NCBI GenBank assembly: GCA_947452875.1
Contig: CANGEZ010000036.1
Location: 1-12,412 of the forward strand
DNA length: 12,412 nucleotides
DNA from: Chitinophagaceae bacterium
GTDB taxonomy: Bacteria; Bacteroidota; Bacteroidia; Chitinophagales; Chitinophagaceae
Reading direction: 5' to 3'
Below the pieces are notes generated by a model, which was not told where the DNA came from, searched no databases, and saw only the letters and a list, made by a program, of their open reading frames with translations. The position numbers were made by a program, and so were the translations under genes. Positions 1 through 7,834 of this stretch are shown here, piece after piece (position 1 is the first letter of the stretch; every line of letters begins with the position of its first letter).

Positions 1-144
1 AATTATTTTGAAACACAAATGATCAATGATGAATTTTCTTTCAGTTATCAATTAAAAGAAGGCATCAGCAATGATCGGCTGGGTTATTTGATTTTGAAAA
101 AAGAAGGTGTGGTGGCGATGTTGGAGAAAAAAAGCCCCCTTTAA
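1..144 (+). CDS. C-terminal fragment of a probable MutS-family ATPase protein
   Basis: The first frame is open from the window edge to a TAA at 142-144 and gives 47 residues. It contains FSYQLKEGISNDRL followed by a short hydrophobic/charged helix ending in KKEGVVAML. This resembles the end of the MutS ATPase domain, where an F-x-Y-x-L-x-x-G strand is followed by N-A-hydrophobic residues and a terminal ...GI/V. That match comes from remembered family patterns; no alignment was run. The ATPase motifs would lie upstream of the window, so neither activity nor subfamily (MutS, MutS2 or the shorter Bacteroidota MutS-like proteins) can be decided. The last codons and the stop lie in a C-rich stretch that looks like an intergenic repeat, so the extreme C-terminus may be recently acquired. 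It reads the same way as comM but is separated from it by 189 bp. Confidence 0.5.
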   Translation, partial: NYFETQMINDEFSFSYQLKEGISNDRLGYLILKKEGVVAMLEKKSPL

Positions 145-209
145 TTCCCCCAAAGGGTGATTCTGATTTATATTGCCACAAAGACACCAAGGCACGAAGT
201 TTCACAAAG
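137..209. repeat. Intergenic repeat-like stretch: C-rich inverted repeat plus CACAAAG units
   Basis: A 6-bp inverted repeat, CCCTTT (137-142) and AAAGGG (152-157), spans the stop codon of the upstream gene fragment. It is followed by four copies of a 7-bp unit: CACAAAG (177-183), CACCAAG (185-191), CACGAAG (193-199) and CACAAAG (203-209). They are spaced by 1, 1 and 3 bases, giving a roughly 8-bp period. The sequence has no coding potential in its surroundings. Both parts resemble short dispersed intergenic repeats that I recall from Bacteroidota genomes; that is memory, not a search. The hairpin lacks a T-tract, so I do not call it a terminator. Confidence 0.5.
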
Positions 210-300
210 TGTTTCACCGTTTATTTTTTTACTTTTCACTTTTGAATTATACCACATAAAATTTCAGTTAAATTCTCTCTTCTCCCTGTTGTTTTTCCCA

Positions 301-330
301 TTGTCATTTCTGATTTCATTTTGACATTTG
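301..330 (+). promoter_or_regulatory. Candidate Bacteroidota-type promoter for comM
   Basis: TTG at 301-303 is followed after 19 bases by GACATTTG at 323-330. The latter matches the Bacteroidota -7 consensus TAnnTTTG except at the first base. The spacing fits the known -33/-7 arrangement. The box ends only three bases before the ATG at 334, which would give a transcript with almost no leader. The match is imperfect and the region is AT-rich, so chance is a real alternative. Confidence 0.35.
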
Positions 331-333
331 CTC

Positions 334-1878
334 ATGCTTGTAAAAACATTCGGTAGCGCCGTTTATGGTGTGGAAGCGACAACCATTACTGTAGAAGTTG
401 ACGTTAACAATCAGGGGAAGAATTATTTTATTGTTGGATTGCCTGATAATGCCATCAAAGAAAGTTTGCAGAGAGTTGAGAGCGCGATTAAGAGTAATGA
501 GTACTACATGCCCAGAACAAAATTGCTCGTTAATTTGGCGCCGGCTGACATCAAAAAAACAGGAACTGCTTTTGATTTGCCTATTGCTATTGGCACATTA
601 GCTGCTACTGGTCAGATTGATGATGCTGAAAAATTAGAAAGCTTTGTCATCATGGGGGAGTTGAGTTTGGATGGTGCGATTAAACCCATAAAAGGCGCTT
701 TACCGATTGCAATACAAGCAAAAAAAGAAAAATTTCAAGGATTGATGGTTCCGTTATCAAATGCTAAGGAAGCCGCAATGGTGGAAGGTTTGAACGTATA
801 TGGTGTTACACATATCAATGATGTTGTTGATTTTTTTAAAGGCAAGAAAGAAATCACACCGACTGTTGTTGACGTGAAAAATGAATTCATGCGCGCGCAG
901 GTGAGCGATGATATTGACTTTGCGGATGTTAAAGGCCAACAAAATATTAAAAGAGCTTTGGAAATAGCTGCTGCCGGTGGACACAATGCCATTCTAATTG
1001 GTCCGCCGGGAGCAGGTAAAACCATGCTGGCAAAAAGACTACCTACCATACTACCACCGTTAAGCATAAACGAAGCATTAGAGACAACAAAAATTCATAG
1101 TGTAGCAGGTAAATTACCCGAACACGCTACTATTGTGAGTAAACGTCCGTTTAGAAGTCCTCATCATTCCATTTCAGATGCTGCACTTGTTGGTGGTGGT
1201 GGTAATCCACAACCCGGAGAAATTTCTTTGGCTCATAATGGTGTGTTGTTTCTTGATGAATTACCTGAATTCAAAAGAACGGTTTTGGAAGTCATGCGCC
1301 AACCTATGGAAGAAAGAAAAGTTACGATTTCAAGAGCAAGAATTGCATTGGATTTTCCGGCGAGCTTTATGCTTATCGCCAGCATGAATCCCTGTCCCTG
1401 TGGCTATTTCAATCATCCCGAAAAACAATGTACTTGTCCTCCAGGTATGGTTCAAAAATATTTGAATAAAGTTTCAGGTCCGTTGCTAGATCGAATAGAT
1501 TTACATGTAGAAGTTACGCCTGTTGCATTTGATGAATTGTCGATGCAACAAGGTTCTGAAAAAAGTGAAGCGATCAGAAAAAGAGTAATCACAGCAAGAG
1601 AAATTCAAGCGATGAGATACGAGAAGTTTGAGTCGGTATATGCAAATGCTCAGATGAGCAGCAAGATGCTCAAAGAAATTTGCCTTATTGATGAGACTTC
1701 AAAAAAAATGCTGAAAACGGCAATGGAAAAATTAAATCTGTCTGCAAGAGCCTACGATAGAATTATTAAAGTAAGTCGTACTATTGCTGATTTAGATAAC
1801 AGTTCATCGATTACAGCTGCCCATCTTGCAGAAGCAATACATTACCGAAGTTTAGATAGAGAACATTGGGGTGGGTAA
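334..1878 (+). CDS. comM: ComM/YifB family Mg-chelatase-like AAA+ ATPase
   Basis: The 514-aa product matches the usual length and layout of ComM (YifB). In Vibrio cholerae ComM is a hexameric branch-migration helicase that helps integrate DNA during natural transformation; elsewhere the role is less clear. Residues 1-170 form the N-terminal S5-fold-like domain, opening with the characteristic MLVKTFGSAVYGVEA. The AAA+ core follows, with Walker A GPPGAGKT (about 223-230), Walker B VLFLDE (about 304-309) and a family-typical cysteine cluster NPCPCGYFNHPEKQCTC (about 352-368). The C-terminal helical Mg_chelatase_C region contains SARAYDRIIKVSRT (about 470-483). I chose the ATG at 334: a TTG at 328 would also open the frame, but family members begin with MLVK. 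No key motif is missing. The gene stands alone and converges on the secreted protein gene downstream. Confidence 0.96.
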   Translation: MLVKTFGSAVYGVEATTITVEVDVNNQGKNYFIVGLPDNAIKESLQRVESAIKSNEYYMPRTKLLVNLAPADIKKTGTAFDLPIAIGTLAATGQIDDAEKLESFVIMGELSLDGAIKPIKGALPIAIQAKKEKFQGLMVPLSNAKEAAMVEGLNVYGVTHINDVVDFFKGKKEITPTVVDVKNEFMRAQVSDDIDFADVKGQQNIKRALEIAAAGGHNAILIGPPGAGKTMLAKRLPTILPPLSINEALETTKIHSVAGKLPEHATIVSKRPFRSPHHSISDAALVGGGGNPQPGEISLAHNGVLFLDELPEFKRTVLEVMRQPMEERKVTISRARIALDFPASFMLIASMNPCPCGYFNHPEKQCTCPPGMVQKYLNKVSGPLLDRIDLHVEVTPVAFDELSMQQGSEKSEAIRKRVITAREIQAMRYEKFESVYANAQMSSKMLKEICLIDETSKKMLKTAMEKLNLSARAYDRIIKVSRTIADLDNSSSITAAHLAEAIHYRSLDREHWGG

Positions 1879-1890
1879 AGCGATTTAAAA

Positions 1891-1941
1891 ATTTGATGAT
1901 TTGGAAATTTGGTTATTATACAAATTTCCAAATCATCAAAT
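1891..1941. terminator. Perfect 21-bp inverted repeat between convergent genes, possible bidirectional terminator
   Basis: Bases 1891-1911 are perfectly complementary to 1921-1941, with a 9-base loop (1912-1920). The repeat starts 13 bp after the comM stop and ends 17 bp before the stop of the minus-strand secreted-protein gene, where a two-way terminator would be expected. The stem is AT-rich and has no clear T-tract on either side, so it is not a classical intrinsic terminator. Each arm has an 8-bp period, with TTTG at 1892, 1900 and 1908. This links it in style to the other short-period spacer repeats in the window. Confidence 0.7.
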
Positions 1942-1958
1942 AAGATTCGAATTAGTTA

Positions 1959-4529
1959 TTAGTATTTAACAATCCTAGATGTTTTTACCTGATTGCCTTG
2001 TTTGGTTTCAATCATATATGTTCCAGGCTTCAAAGTGTTGCCAATATTGATGATTTCAAATGGATTGGCATTTATTTTACTTAAGGTTTTTCCCTGAACA
2101 TCCATAATAGTTACCGATATAGGGGATTGATCCGCAGAATTGACATTAAGATTAAAACTGCTGTTGCTTGGATTAGGGTAAACATTTACATTAAACAATT
2201 CTGAACCCCCAGAAGTACGAGAAAACAATAGAGGCGATTTGGTGCCAGTAGCACAACCGGTGTGTGTAAGGCTTACAGCTTTGAGGCTACTCAATCCACC
2301 ACAAGCATTAATACTACGAACAGAAAATGTTCCTCCAATATATCCTGTATTGAACTTCAATTTTATTTGAGAACTATCTGTATTGGCAGACAAAATAGTA
2401 GTAGTAGATGGTTTGGCCCATCTGAATCTTACAGCAGATTGCTGGCTAGCTGAAAGAGAAGAAGGTATTGCTACAGTGTATGATATAGTATCACCTATAC
2501 AAGCATTGTAATTACCCGATCTTGAACTGATGGAAGTTGGTGTAGGAGGAAGGTATTTTAGTTGTATGGTTTTACTGCTACCAGAAACGCCACAACTATT
2601 GACGCCATATGATGAGATTACTCCACCTCCAAAGGTTGAACCGAAATTGATAGTAATTATAGAGCTATCGGCATTTGAGCTGGCAATTGTTGTTCCTGTA
2701 GGTCTTATCCATCTGTAATATGTTATAGGACTTTGAGTGCTAGCAATGTTAATTGAAGTATCGGAATAGGTATAAGATGTGTTTGTACAAGGGGATAACT
2801 GACCTGAAATTGATTTCATACCAGGAGTACCATATTTGGTTACCAAAGTTTTATATGCAGAATTAATTATGCCACAAGCACTTTGTGATCTTATGCTGAT
2901 GTTACCGCCTGTAAATGCATTGCCATAAAGGATATAAACAGAAGAACTATCTGCATTTGCACTGCTGATAGAAGTATTTGCTGGAAGATACCATCTAAAA
3001 CTTCCTAATGATGTTTGAACAGAACTAGGTGTATTTGCAGTTGCGATATAATTATAAGCGGTACCTCTACATGGCGAAGTTTCTCCATTCAATGAGGCAA
3101 CCGAAGGAGGTGATAACGTGTTGACTCTTAAATAAATTCTTCTTGTAAGACTTGTAGCACAACTGTTTGTAGCAGATACAATCAGCGAATCAGAAGTAAA
3201 TCCTGCATCGAAAATTACATTTACCGCTGTATCTGTAGCGCCAGATGAAAGGTGCTCAATAGTGGCATTTGTTCCATTTTTTAAAGACCAATTATAAGAA
3301 GTAGCACCCTGATTTACCCTAATACGATAAGTATAGGTTCCTGGTCCGCATACACTCGTAACCGGTGGAACATTGGGATTGAAAGAACTTAATATTGAAG
3401 TTGGAGTTGCAGAAGCTCCGGTTTTTCTGATGTTCAGTGCTCTTGCAGCTCTACTTCCGCATGCTGATAAGGCAGCTACTTTTATAGTGTAGGTAATAGC
3501 TGCTGGGTTGAAATTAACTGTTACAGAATTTGTACTCTGGCCACTGATAATATCACCTACACTTGCTGGTGTAATGCTCCAAGTATATCCAGTTATCGCT
3601 GCAGCATTCAAACCTGGATTGGCAGTATAAGTTAGACCATTTAATTGTGAAGAACACAAACTTGACAAACCAGAAATAGGCAAAATGGTATCCAGAGCAG
3701 GAACAGTCATGGTTAGCAATAGTGAATCTATTTCGCCCACACAACCTGTTACCATATTTGAATCGTAAACTTGTAAATAAAGTAGTCTGTTTGACAAAGC
3801 ACTTGTAAAAGTCAACCCTACAGTTTCAGAGCCCTGACCAGATACTATATTCGCCTGACCAATAATTCTCGGACCAGTTGGGGCTATCCAGTTATGATAA
3901 TATGAGTTATTCGGGTTTGTAAGAGAATAATTGGCAACACTTCCAACCAATGAACAAATTTCGATATTGTCAGCAGTAATAGATGGTTTTGCAGGTTTTG
4001 AAACTGTCAAATACAGATTAATAACAGAATCACAACCTGAGCCATTTGAAAATACAATCGGATAGACACCTGAAGTGGTGTATGGCCCTAAACCTCTGAA
4101 AAAGAAAACATCACAAGCAGTTGCAGTTGTATCTCTAGAATTATTTACAGTAAGGGTAATTTCATTACTAACAGAACCTGATAATTGTCCTGTAGGATTA
4201 ATTTCACAAGTAAATACATCTCCATTGGCATAATCTGATGTTACAAGAAGATTTCTTCCTGTTCCGCTTAATACAGAATTCCCATTTCTCTTCCAGTTAT
4301 AATTATATTGTGACGGTGACCCAGAACTAAGAGTAGCTGTAAAATTGATACTGGCAATGGAGTTACTCACACAAATATTGTTTGTAGAGGCAACAATACT
4401 GACTGTAGGAGGAGGAAGTAAAAATGGATTCTTGTAATTTTTTCCATGATCTTTTAATGGAAAATTGTTACCTGCAAAAGAGTACAAAACGGCGAAAATG
4501 CTGAATACCAGCAAGTAGCTTTTTTTCAT
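1959..4529 (-). CDS. Secreted PKD-like/Ig-like repeat protein with T9SS sorting domain
   Basis: This 856-aa protein has an N-terminal signal peptide (about 1-20, MKKSYLLVFSIFAVLYSFAG). A Ser/Thr/Asn-rich body of beta-sandwich modules follows. One segment (about 133-176) carries the DTTATAC...GCDSV pattern seen in Bacteroidota surface proteins. Residues about 375-755 form four tandem units of 90-97 aa, each ending in a variant of NSCA or ACG; three share (F/Y)RW...S(A/S)N(A/T)DSS about 40 residues earlier. These look like the PKD-like modules of Bacteroidota adhesins. The last ~79 residues (VYPNPSNSSFNLNV, MDVQGKTL, LKPGTYMIE, SRIVKY) are a type A T9SS C-terminal sorting domain, so the protein is probably secreted through T9SS and anchored or released. 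No catalytic domain is visible; an adhesin or structural surface role is inferred. No Shine-Dalgarno precedes the ATG. Confidence 0.88.
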   Translation of the reverse strand: MKKSYLLVFSIFAVLYSFAGNNFPLKDHGKNYKNPFLLPPPTVSIVASTNNICVSNSIASINFTATLSSGSPSQYNYNWKRNGNSVLSGTGRNLLVTSDYANGDVFTCEINPTGQLSGSVSNEITLTVNNSRDTTATACDVFFFRGLGPYTTSGVYPIVFSNGSGCDSVINLYLTVSKPAKPSITADNIEICSLVGSVANYSLTNPNNSYYHNWIAPTGPRIIGQANIVSGQGSETVGLTFTSALSNRLLYLQVYDSNMVTGCVGEIDSLLLTMTVPALDTILPISGLSSLCSSQLNGLTYTANPGLNAAAITGYTWSITPASVGDIISGQSTNSVTVNFNPAAITYTIKVAALSACGSRAARALNIRKTGASATPTSILSSFNPNVPPVTSVCGPGTYTYRIRVNQGATSYNWSLKNGTNATIEHLSSGATDTAVNVIFDAGFTSDSLIVSATNSCATSLTRRIYLRVNTLSPPSVASLNGETSPCRGTAYNYIATANTPSSVQTSLGSFRWYLPANTSISSANADSSSVYILYGNAFTGGNISIRSQSACGIINSAYKTLVTKYGTPGMKSISGQLSPCTNTSYTYSDTSINIASTQSPITYYRWIRPTGTTIASSNADSSIITINFGSTFGGGVISSYGVNSCGVSGSSKTIQLKYLPPTPTSISSRSGNYNACIGDTISYTVAIPSSLSASQQSAVRFRWAKPSTTTILSANTDSSQIKLKFNTGYIGGTFSVRSINACGGLSSLKAVSLTHTGCATGTKSPLLFSRTSGGSELFNVNVYPNPSNSSFNLNVNSADQSPISVTIMDVQGKTLSKINANPFEIINIGNTLKPGTYMIETKQGNQVKTSRIVKY

Positions 4530-4724
4530 CAGTTGATTTTTTATGAGGGTTATAAATTAATCTTACTTATTATAATCGAATCAAAATTATGCTTTTTATC
4601 AATACAAGTCATGTTAGCATTAAATAATTTAATGTATAAAAAATCAAAAACTGAAAATCATCTAACAATAAAATTAATTAACCGAAATTGTGGCTTTATT
4701 AATTGAAACTTCAAAATACCTGAT
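4530..4724. other. Divergent AT-rich intergenic region between secreted protein and ABC exporter genes
   Basis: These 195 bp separate divergently transcribed genes and must hold promoters for both. For the minus-strand gene, CAAAATTA at 4582-4589 reads TAATTTTG on the minus strand, an exact fit to TAnnTTTG. It lies about 50 bp before that start, but the nearest upstream TTG (4605-4607) is only 15 bases away instead of the expected 19-21. I see no comparable box for the ABC exporter and no Shine-Dalgarno before either start. No open frame of note is present. Confidence 0.4.
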
Positions 4725-6530
4725 ATGAAAATTTTGCTGCATTACCTCAAACCTCACAAATGGCTGGTTGGTTTTACGCTTTTAATGGCCGCAATTAATA
4801 TTGGCTTTTCTCTTGTTGATCCGATATTGTTAGGTAAGCTCGTTAATCTGGCAGGTGATTATAAAGCCAACACTTCTTCCTTTTCAGAAAATAGTTTTTT
4901 CTGGAGTTATGTGCATACGATTCGAAACAACAAACCTTACTTGCAACTCGGTGTTTTTTATATTCTGCTGTTTTCTATTTCAGTGGCCATGGTAAGTCGT
5001 ATTGCCAAAGCATTTCAAGATTATTTTTTAAATCTGATCATTCAAAAATTTGGCGCGAAGGTTTTTACAGATGGATTACAACAAGCCATGAAATTACCTT
5101 ATCAGGAATTCGAAGACCAACGCAGTGGAGAAACTTTATCCATATTAACTAAAGTAAGAACTGATGTAGAAAAATTCATGATTAATTTCATCAACATTCT
5201 TTTTGGCATTATTATAGGAATCGTTTTCGTGTTTGTATATGCTGCTTTATTTATCAACTGGAGAATTCCTGTAGCTTACTTAATAGGTATTGGTGTACTG
5301 ACTTTTATAACTAATAAATTGAGTAAAAAAATAAAACAAATTCAAAAAAATATTGTTAGCGAAACAACAGCATTAGCAGGCTCTACAACAGAATCTTTAA
5401 GAAATATCGAACTGGTAAAAAGCTTGGGTCTAACGTCTCAGGAGGTAGATCGTTTGAATAAAAATACCTATAAAATACTTGGACTTGAATTGACAAAAGT
5501 AAAGCGTGTAAGAAGTATCAGTTTTGTTCAGGGAACATTGGTAAATACATTACGACAAGTGATTCTATTTATATTAATGTGGTTGATTTTTAAAAATGAA
5601 ATGGATGCGGGTCAATTGGTAACCATGCAGATTTTTTCCTTTTTTGTTTTTGGTCCTTTACAAGAAATTGGAAATATACTTTTATCTTATCGTGAAGCGG
5701 AAGCATCGCTGAATAATTTTGATAAGCTGATGAAAAAAGCTCCTGAGCAAGAGCCAACCAATCCAAAGAAATTAGGGATTGTTGAAAATCTTTCGTTTAA
5801 CAATGTCGCCTTCAAACATCAATCTGCCACTCACAAAGCAATCGATGGCATCAGCTTTGATGTTGCATTAGGAGAAACCATTGCCTTTGTCGGGCCGAGT
5901 GGAAGCGGTAAATCTACTTTAATGAAATTGCTAGTAGGTTTGTATCGACCACAAGAAGGTAAAATTTTATACAATCATCTTGATGAAACAGAAATTCATT
6001 TCGATGATCTCAGAAATCAAATTGGTTTTGTAACTCAAGACACTAATTTATTCAGTGGTACGATAAAAGAAAATTTGATGTTTGTAAACCCTGCAGCCAC
6101 CGATGATGATTTGCGCGATGCCTTACAAAAAGCAGCTTGTACAAATCTAGTGGAGAGAGCTGAAAAAGGCCTTGATACTATGATTGGCGAAGGTGGATTA
6201 AAATTATCCGGTGGTGAAAAGCAAAGAATTTCTATAGCCAGAGCATTGTTACGCAAGCCTCGTATTCTTATTTTTGATGAAGCTACTTCTGCATTAGATT
6301 CATTAACTGAAGAGGAAATCACCAACACCATCATCGAAATCTCAAAAGCCCAAGACCAGATTACTATTTTGATTGCACATCGATTGAGCACCATCATGCA
6401 CGCCGACAAAATTTATGTTCTTGAAAAAGGCGATGTGGTAGAAACGGGAAGTCATCAAAAATTAATAGATGAAAAAGGTTTGTATTATGCCATGTGGAGA
6501 CAACAGATAGGAGAGCGAAAAAAAAATTAG
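4725..6530 (+). CDS. ABC exporter half-transporter (fused permease and ATPase, MsbA/MDR-like)
   Basis: The 601-aa product has the standard fused exporter layout. A transmembrane domain occupies about residues 1-320, with hydrophobic segments near 13-32, 72-92, 155-175, 178-196, 272-290 and 297-318. A nucleotide-binding domain follows (about 352-595) with Walker A GPSGSGKST (390-398), Q-loop VTQD (Q438), signature LSGGEKQR (494-501), Walker B ILIFDE (514-519), D-loop SALD and H-loop H552 in AHRLST. All catalytic residues are present, including E519, so it should be an active ATPase working as a homodimer or a heterodimer half in the inner membrane. The substrate cannot be read from sequence; lipid, peptide and drug exporters all share this form. 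It is followed after 65 bp by the DUF983 gene, which has its own promoter-like box, so co-transcription is uncertain. Confidence 0.94.
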   Translation: MKILLHYLKPHKWLVGFTLLMAAINIGFSLVDPILLGKLVNLAGDYKANTSSFSENSFFWSYVHTIRNNKPYLQLGVFYILLFSISVAMVSRIAKAFQDYFLNLIIQKFGAKVFTDGLQQAMKLPYQEFEDQRSGETLSILTKVRTDVEKFMINFINILFGIIIGIVFVFVYAALFINWRIPVAYLIGIGVLTFITNKLSKKIKQIQKNIVSETTALAGSTTESLRNIELVKSLGLTSQEVDRLNKNTYKILGLELTKVKRVRSISFVQGTLVNTLRQVILFILMWLIFKNEMDAGQLVTMQIFSFFVFGPLQEIGNILLSYREAEASLNNFDKLMKKAPEQEPTNPKKLGIVENLSFNNVAFKHQSATHKAIDGISFDVALGETIAFVGPSGSGKSTLMKLLVGLYRPQEGKILYNHLDETEIHFDDLRNQIGFVTQDTNLFSGTIKENLMFVNPAATDDDLRDALQKAACTNLVERAEKGLDTMIGEGGLKLSGGEKQRISIARALLRKPRILIFDEATSALDSLTEEEITNTIIEISKAQDQITILIAHRLSTIMHADKIYVLEKGDVVETGSHQKLIDEKGLYYAMWRQQIGERKKN

Positions 6531-6583
6531 GAATGATTGTTCGATTAGTAACAAACATCACATAAAAAAATTAAGGACCGATT

Positions 6584-6591
6584 TATCTTTG
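6584..6591 (+). promoter_or_regulatory. TATCTTTG -7 box directly before the DUF983 gene
   Basis: TATCTTTG at 6584-6591 is an exact match to the Bacteroidota -7 consensus TAnnTTTG. It ends four bases before the ATG at 6596. The start site should fall a few bases after the box, at or next to the start codon, implying a leaderless or nearly leaderless mRNA. No convincing -33 TTG is seen at 19-21 bases upstream. Confidence 0.5.
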
Positions 6592-6595
6592 CAAC

Positions 6596-7021
6596 ATGTC
6601 TGATAAACCAAATTATTACCTCAGTATATTTAAAATGAGATGCCCGAGATGCAGAAGGGGGAAGATGTTTAAAGATGCCAATCCTTATAAAAGACTTTCT
6701 CTGAAACATATTTTCGATATGTACGACAATTGCCCAACCTGTCATCAAAAATATGATATGGAACCAGGTTTTTGGTATGGAACCGGGTATGTAAGTTATG
6801 CTTTGGCTGTGGCTATTTCAGTGAGTACATTCGTGGCTTGGTGGGTATTAATTGGCATTTCTACTGATGATAACAGGATTTTCTTATGGCTCATTACCAA
6901 TACCATCGCATTGGTTGTTTTGCAACCTTGGATGATGAGATTAAGCCGCGTTATTTACATTAGATTTTTTGTGAGTTATGATGAAGATTATCATAATCAT
7001 AAACCAAAGGAATTTGAGTAA
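6596..7021 (+). CDS. DUF983 family small membrane protein
   Basis: The 141-aa product has two CxxC pairs, CPRC (16-19) and CPTC (46-49), which suggest a small metal-binding knuckle. The family-typical YDMEPGFWYGTGYVSY stretch (about 53-68) follows, then two hydrophobic segments near 66-88 and 94-115 and a short acidic/histidine tail. This is the arrangement of DUF983 proteins, which are common in Bacteroidota and Alphaproteobacteria. Their function is unknown to me, though some lie near respiratory genes. The first methionine fits the family because about 15 residues normally precede the first CxxC; an internal Met14 would leave almost none. It lies 65 bp after the ABC exporter gene and converges on porT. 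Confidence 0.88.
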   Translation: MSDKPNYYLSIFKMRCPRCRRGKMFKDANPYKRLSLKHIFDMYDNCPTCHQKYDMEPGFWYGTGYVSYALAVAISVSTFVAWWVLIGISTDDNRIFLWLITNTIALVVLQPWMMRLSRVIYIRFFVSYDEDYHNHKPKEFE

Positions 7022-7032
7022 ACTGAATGTAT

Positions 7033-7088
7033 CCCAATTCCTAATCCCTAACTCCCAATCTCTAATCTCCAATCCCTAACACCCAATC
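7033..7088. repeat. Eight tandem 7-bp units filling a convergent spacer
   Basis: Bases 7033-7088 divide exactly into eight heptamers: CCCAATT, CCTAATC, CCTAACT, CCCAATC, TCTAATC, TCCAATC, CCTAACA and CCCAATC. The consensus is YCYAAYN, with CCCAATC-like and CCTAATC-like units partly alternating. The array makes up most of the 72-bp gap between the stops of the DUF983 gene (+) and porT (-), so it would be in the 3' UTR of both. The minus strand is G-rich, with several GGG runs. No hairpin of note is formed. Confidence 0.85.
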
Positions 7089-7093
7089 CCTTT

Positions 7094-7834
7094 TTATTCC
7101 ACTATAAGAGAAAGCGTAATCGTTCTTGATTTGATCTGGTCGATTACATTGGAGAATTTAAGATTAGGGTCTTGTTGATGAACATTTTTGAAACCCCATC
7201 CCAATTTGATTTCAGGAGAAAATACAAACACGGGAAAGTAAAAATGAAATCCTACTCCGGCTTCAATTCCATAATCAAACTTGTTCAGCTTGATTTGTTT
7301 TTCAGTATTTTTTTCGCCGGCATTGGCAGCGAAATCATATTCCAGTTTACCACCGCCAAGCATGTACACTTTGAAATTATTAATTCTATCACTACTGAAT
7401 TTTACCTGAAATGGAAGTGCCATGGTAATACCTTGAACTTTTCTTGTGGTAACGGTATCTTCTTTGGCAAACCTGTCGGGATATTTTAAACGATATTGAA
7501 ATGCTTTTTCTGTGAAAACCAGATTAAGCGGATAGGTTCTTAGATCAAAATGTTCAGAAAGCCTCATGTTTACAAGCCATGCTAAATTGATACCAGTACT
7601 TTGTAAACTTTCTACAACAAGTACACTGTCATTGTTAGCCGGGTCAAAAAATCTTGGCGTGAAATTAAAATGATAATAAGCTCTGTTGGTACCTAAACTG
7701 ATACCAAAATGAAATTGTTGGTAATCATGATCAGGCAAATTCAATTCAATATCATTTTGGGCAAATGATACCGAATGCAAAATGCAAATACACAGTAATG
7801 TGTTTATTATTTTATTCCGCAATAAATGCTGCAT
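7094..7834 (-). CDS. porT: PorT/SprT-family T9SS outer-membrane-associated protein
   Basis: The 246-aa product has a signal peptide (about 1-25, ending ...SVSFA) followed by alternating beta-strand sequence, as expected for a small beta-barrel. LNLPDHDYQQFHFGISLGTN (31-50), VESLQSTGINLAW (74-86), SEHFDLRTYPLNL (93-105) and a C-terminus ending SRTITLSLIVE match what I recall of PorT (Porphyromonas) and SprT (Flavobacterium). These proteins are required for type IX secretion and, in gliding species, for motility. The length also fits. Its start overlaps the last 28 bp of ubiE, so the two are probably co-transcribed and translationally coupled. I recall this ubiE-porT adjacency from other Bacteroidota, which supports the assignment. 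The main alternative is an unrelated OMP_b-brl family barrel. Two predicted T9SS cargo genes lie in the same window. Confidence 0.82.
   Translation of the reverse strand: MQHLLRNKIINTLLCICILHSVSFAQNDIELNLPDHDYQQFHFGISLGTNRAYYHFNFTPRFFDPANNDSVLVVESLQSTGINLAWLVNMRLSEHFDLRTYPLNLVFTEKAFQYRLKYPDRFAKEDTVTTRKVQGITMALPFQVKFSSDRINNFKVYMLGGGKLEYDFAANAGEKNTEKQIKLNKFDYGIEAGVGFHFYFPVFVFSPEIKLGWGFKNVHQQDPNLKFSNVIDQIKSRTITLSLIVE

Noticed and set aside
735..1067. Minus-strand open frame of 110 codons opposite comM
   Set aside because: It is antisense to the Walker A region of comM and has no independent coding evidence.
6035..6409. Minus-strand open frame of 124 codons opposite the ABC exporter ATPase domain
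   Set aside because: It is antisense to the highly conserved nucleotide-binding domain, with no signal of its own; a shadow frame.
7033..7088. Heptamer array as a CRISPR array or a telomere-like element
   Set aside because: Units are 7 bp and contiguous with no spacers, so it is not a CRISPR. Similarity of the G-rich strand to TTAGGG-type telomere repeats is only superficial, and the array is internal in a bacterial chromosome.
7172..7489. Plus-strand open frame of 105 codons opposite porT
   Set aside because: It lies entirely inside porT on the other strand, has no recognisable domain or promoter, and its composition reflects the antisense of a beta-barrel gene.
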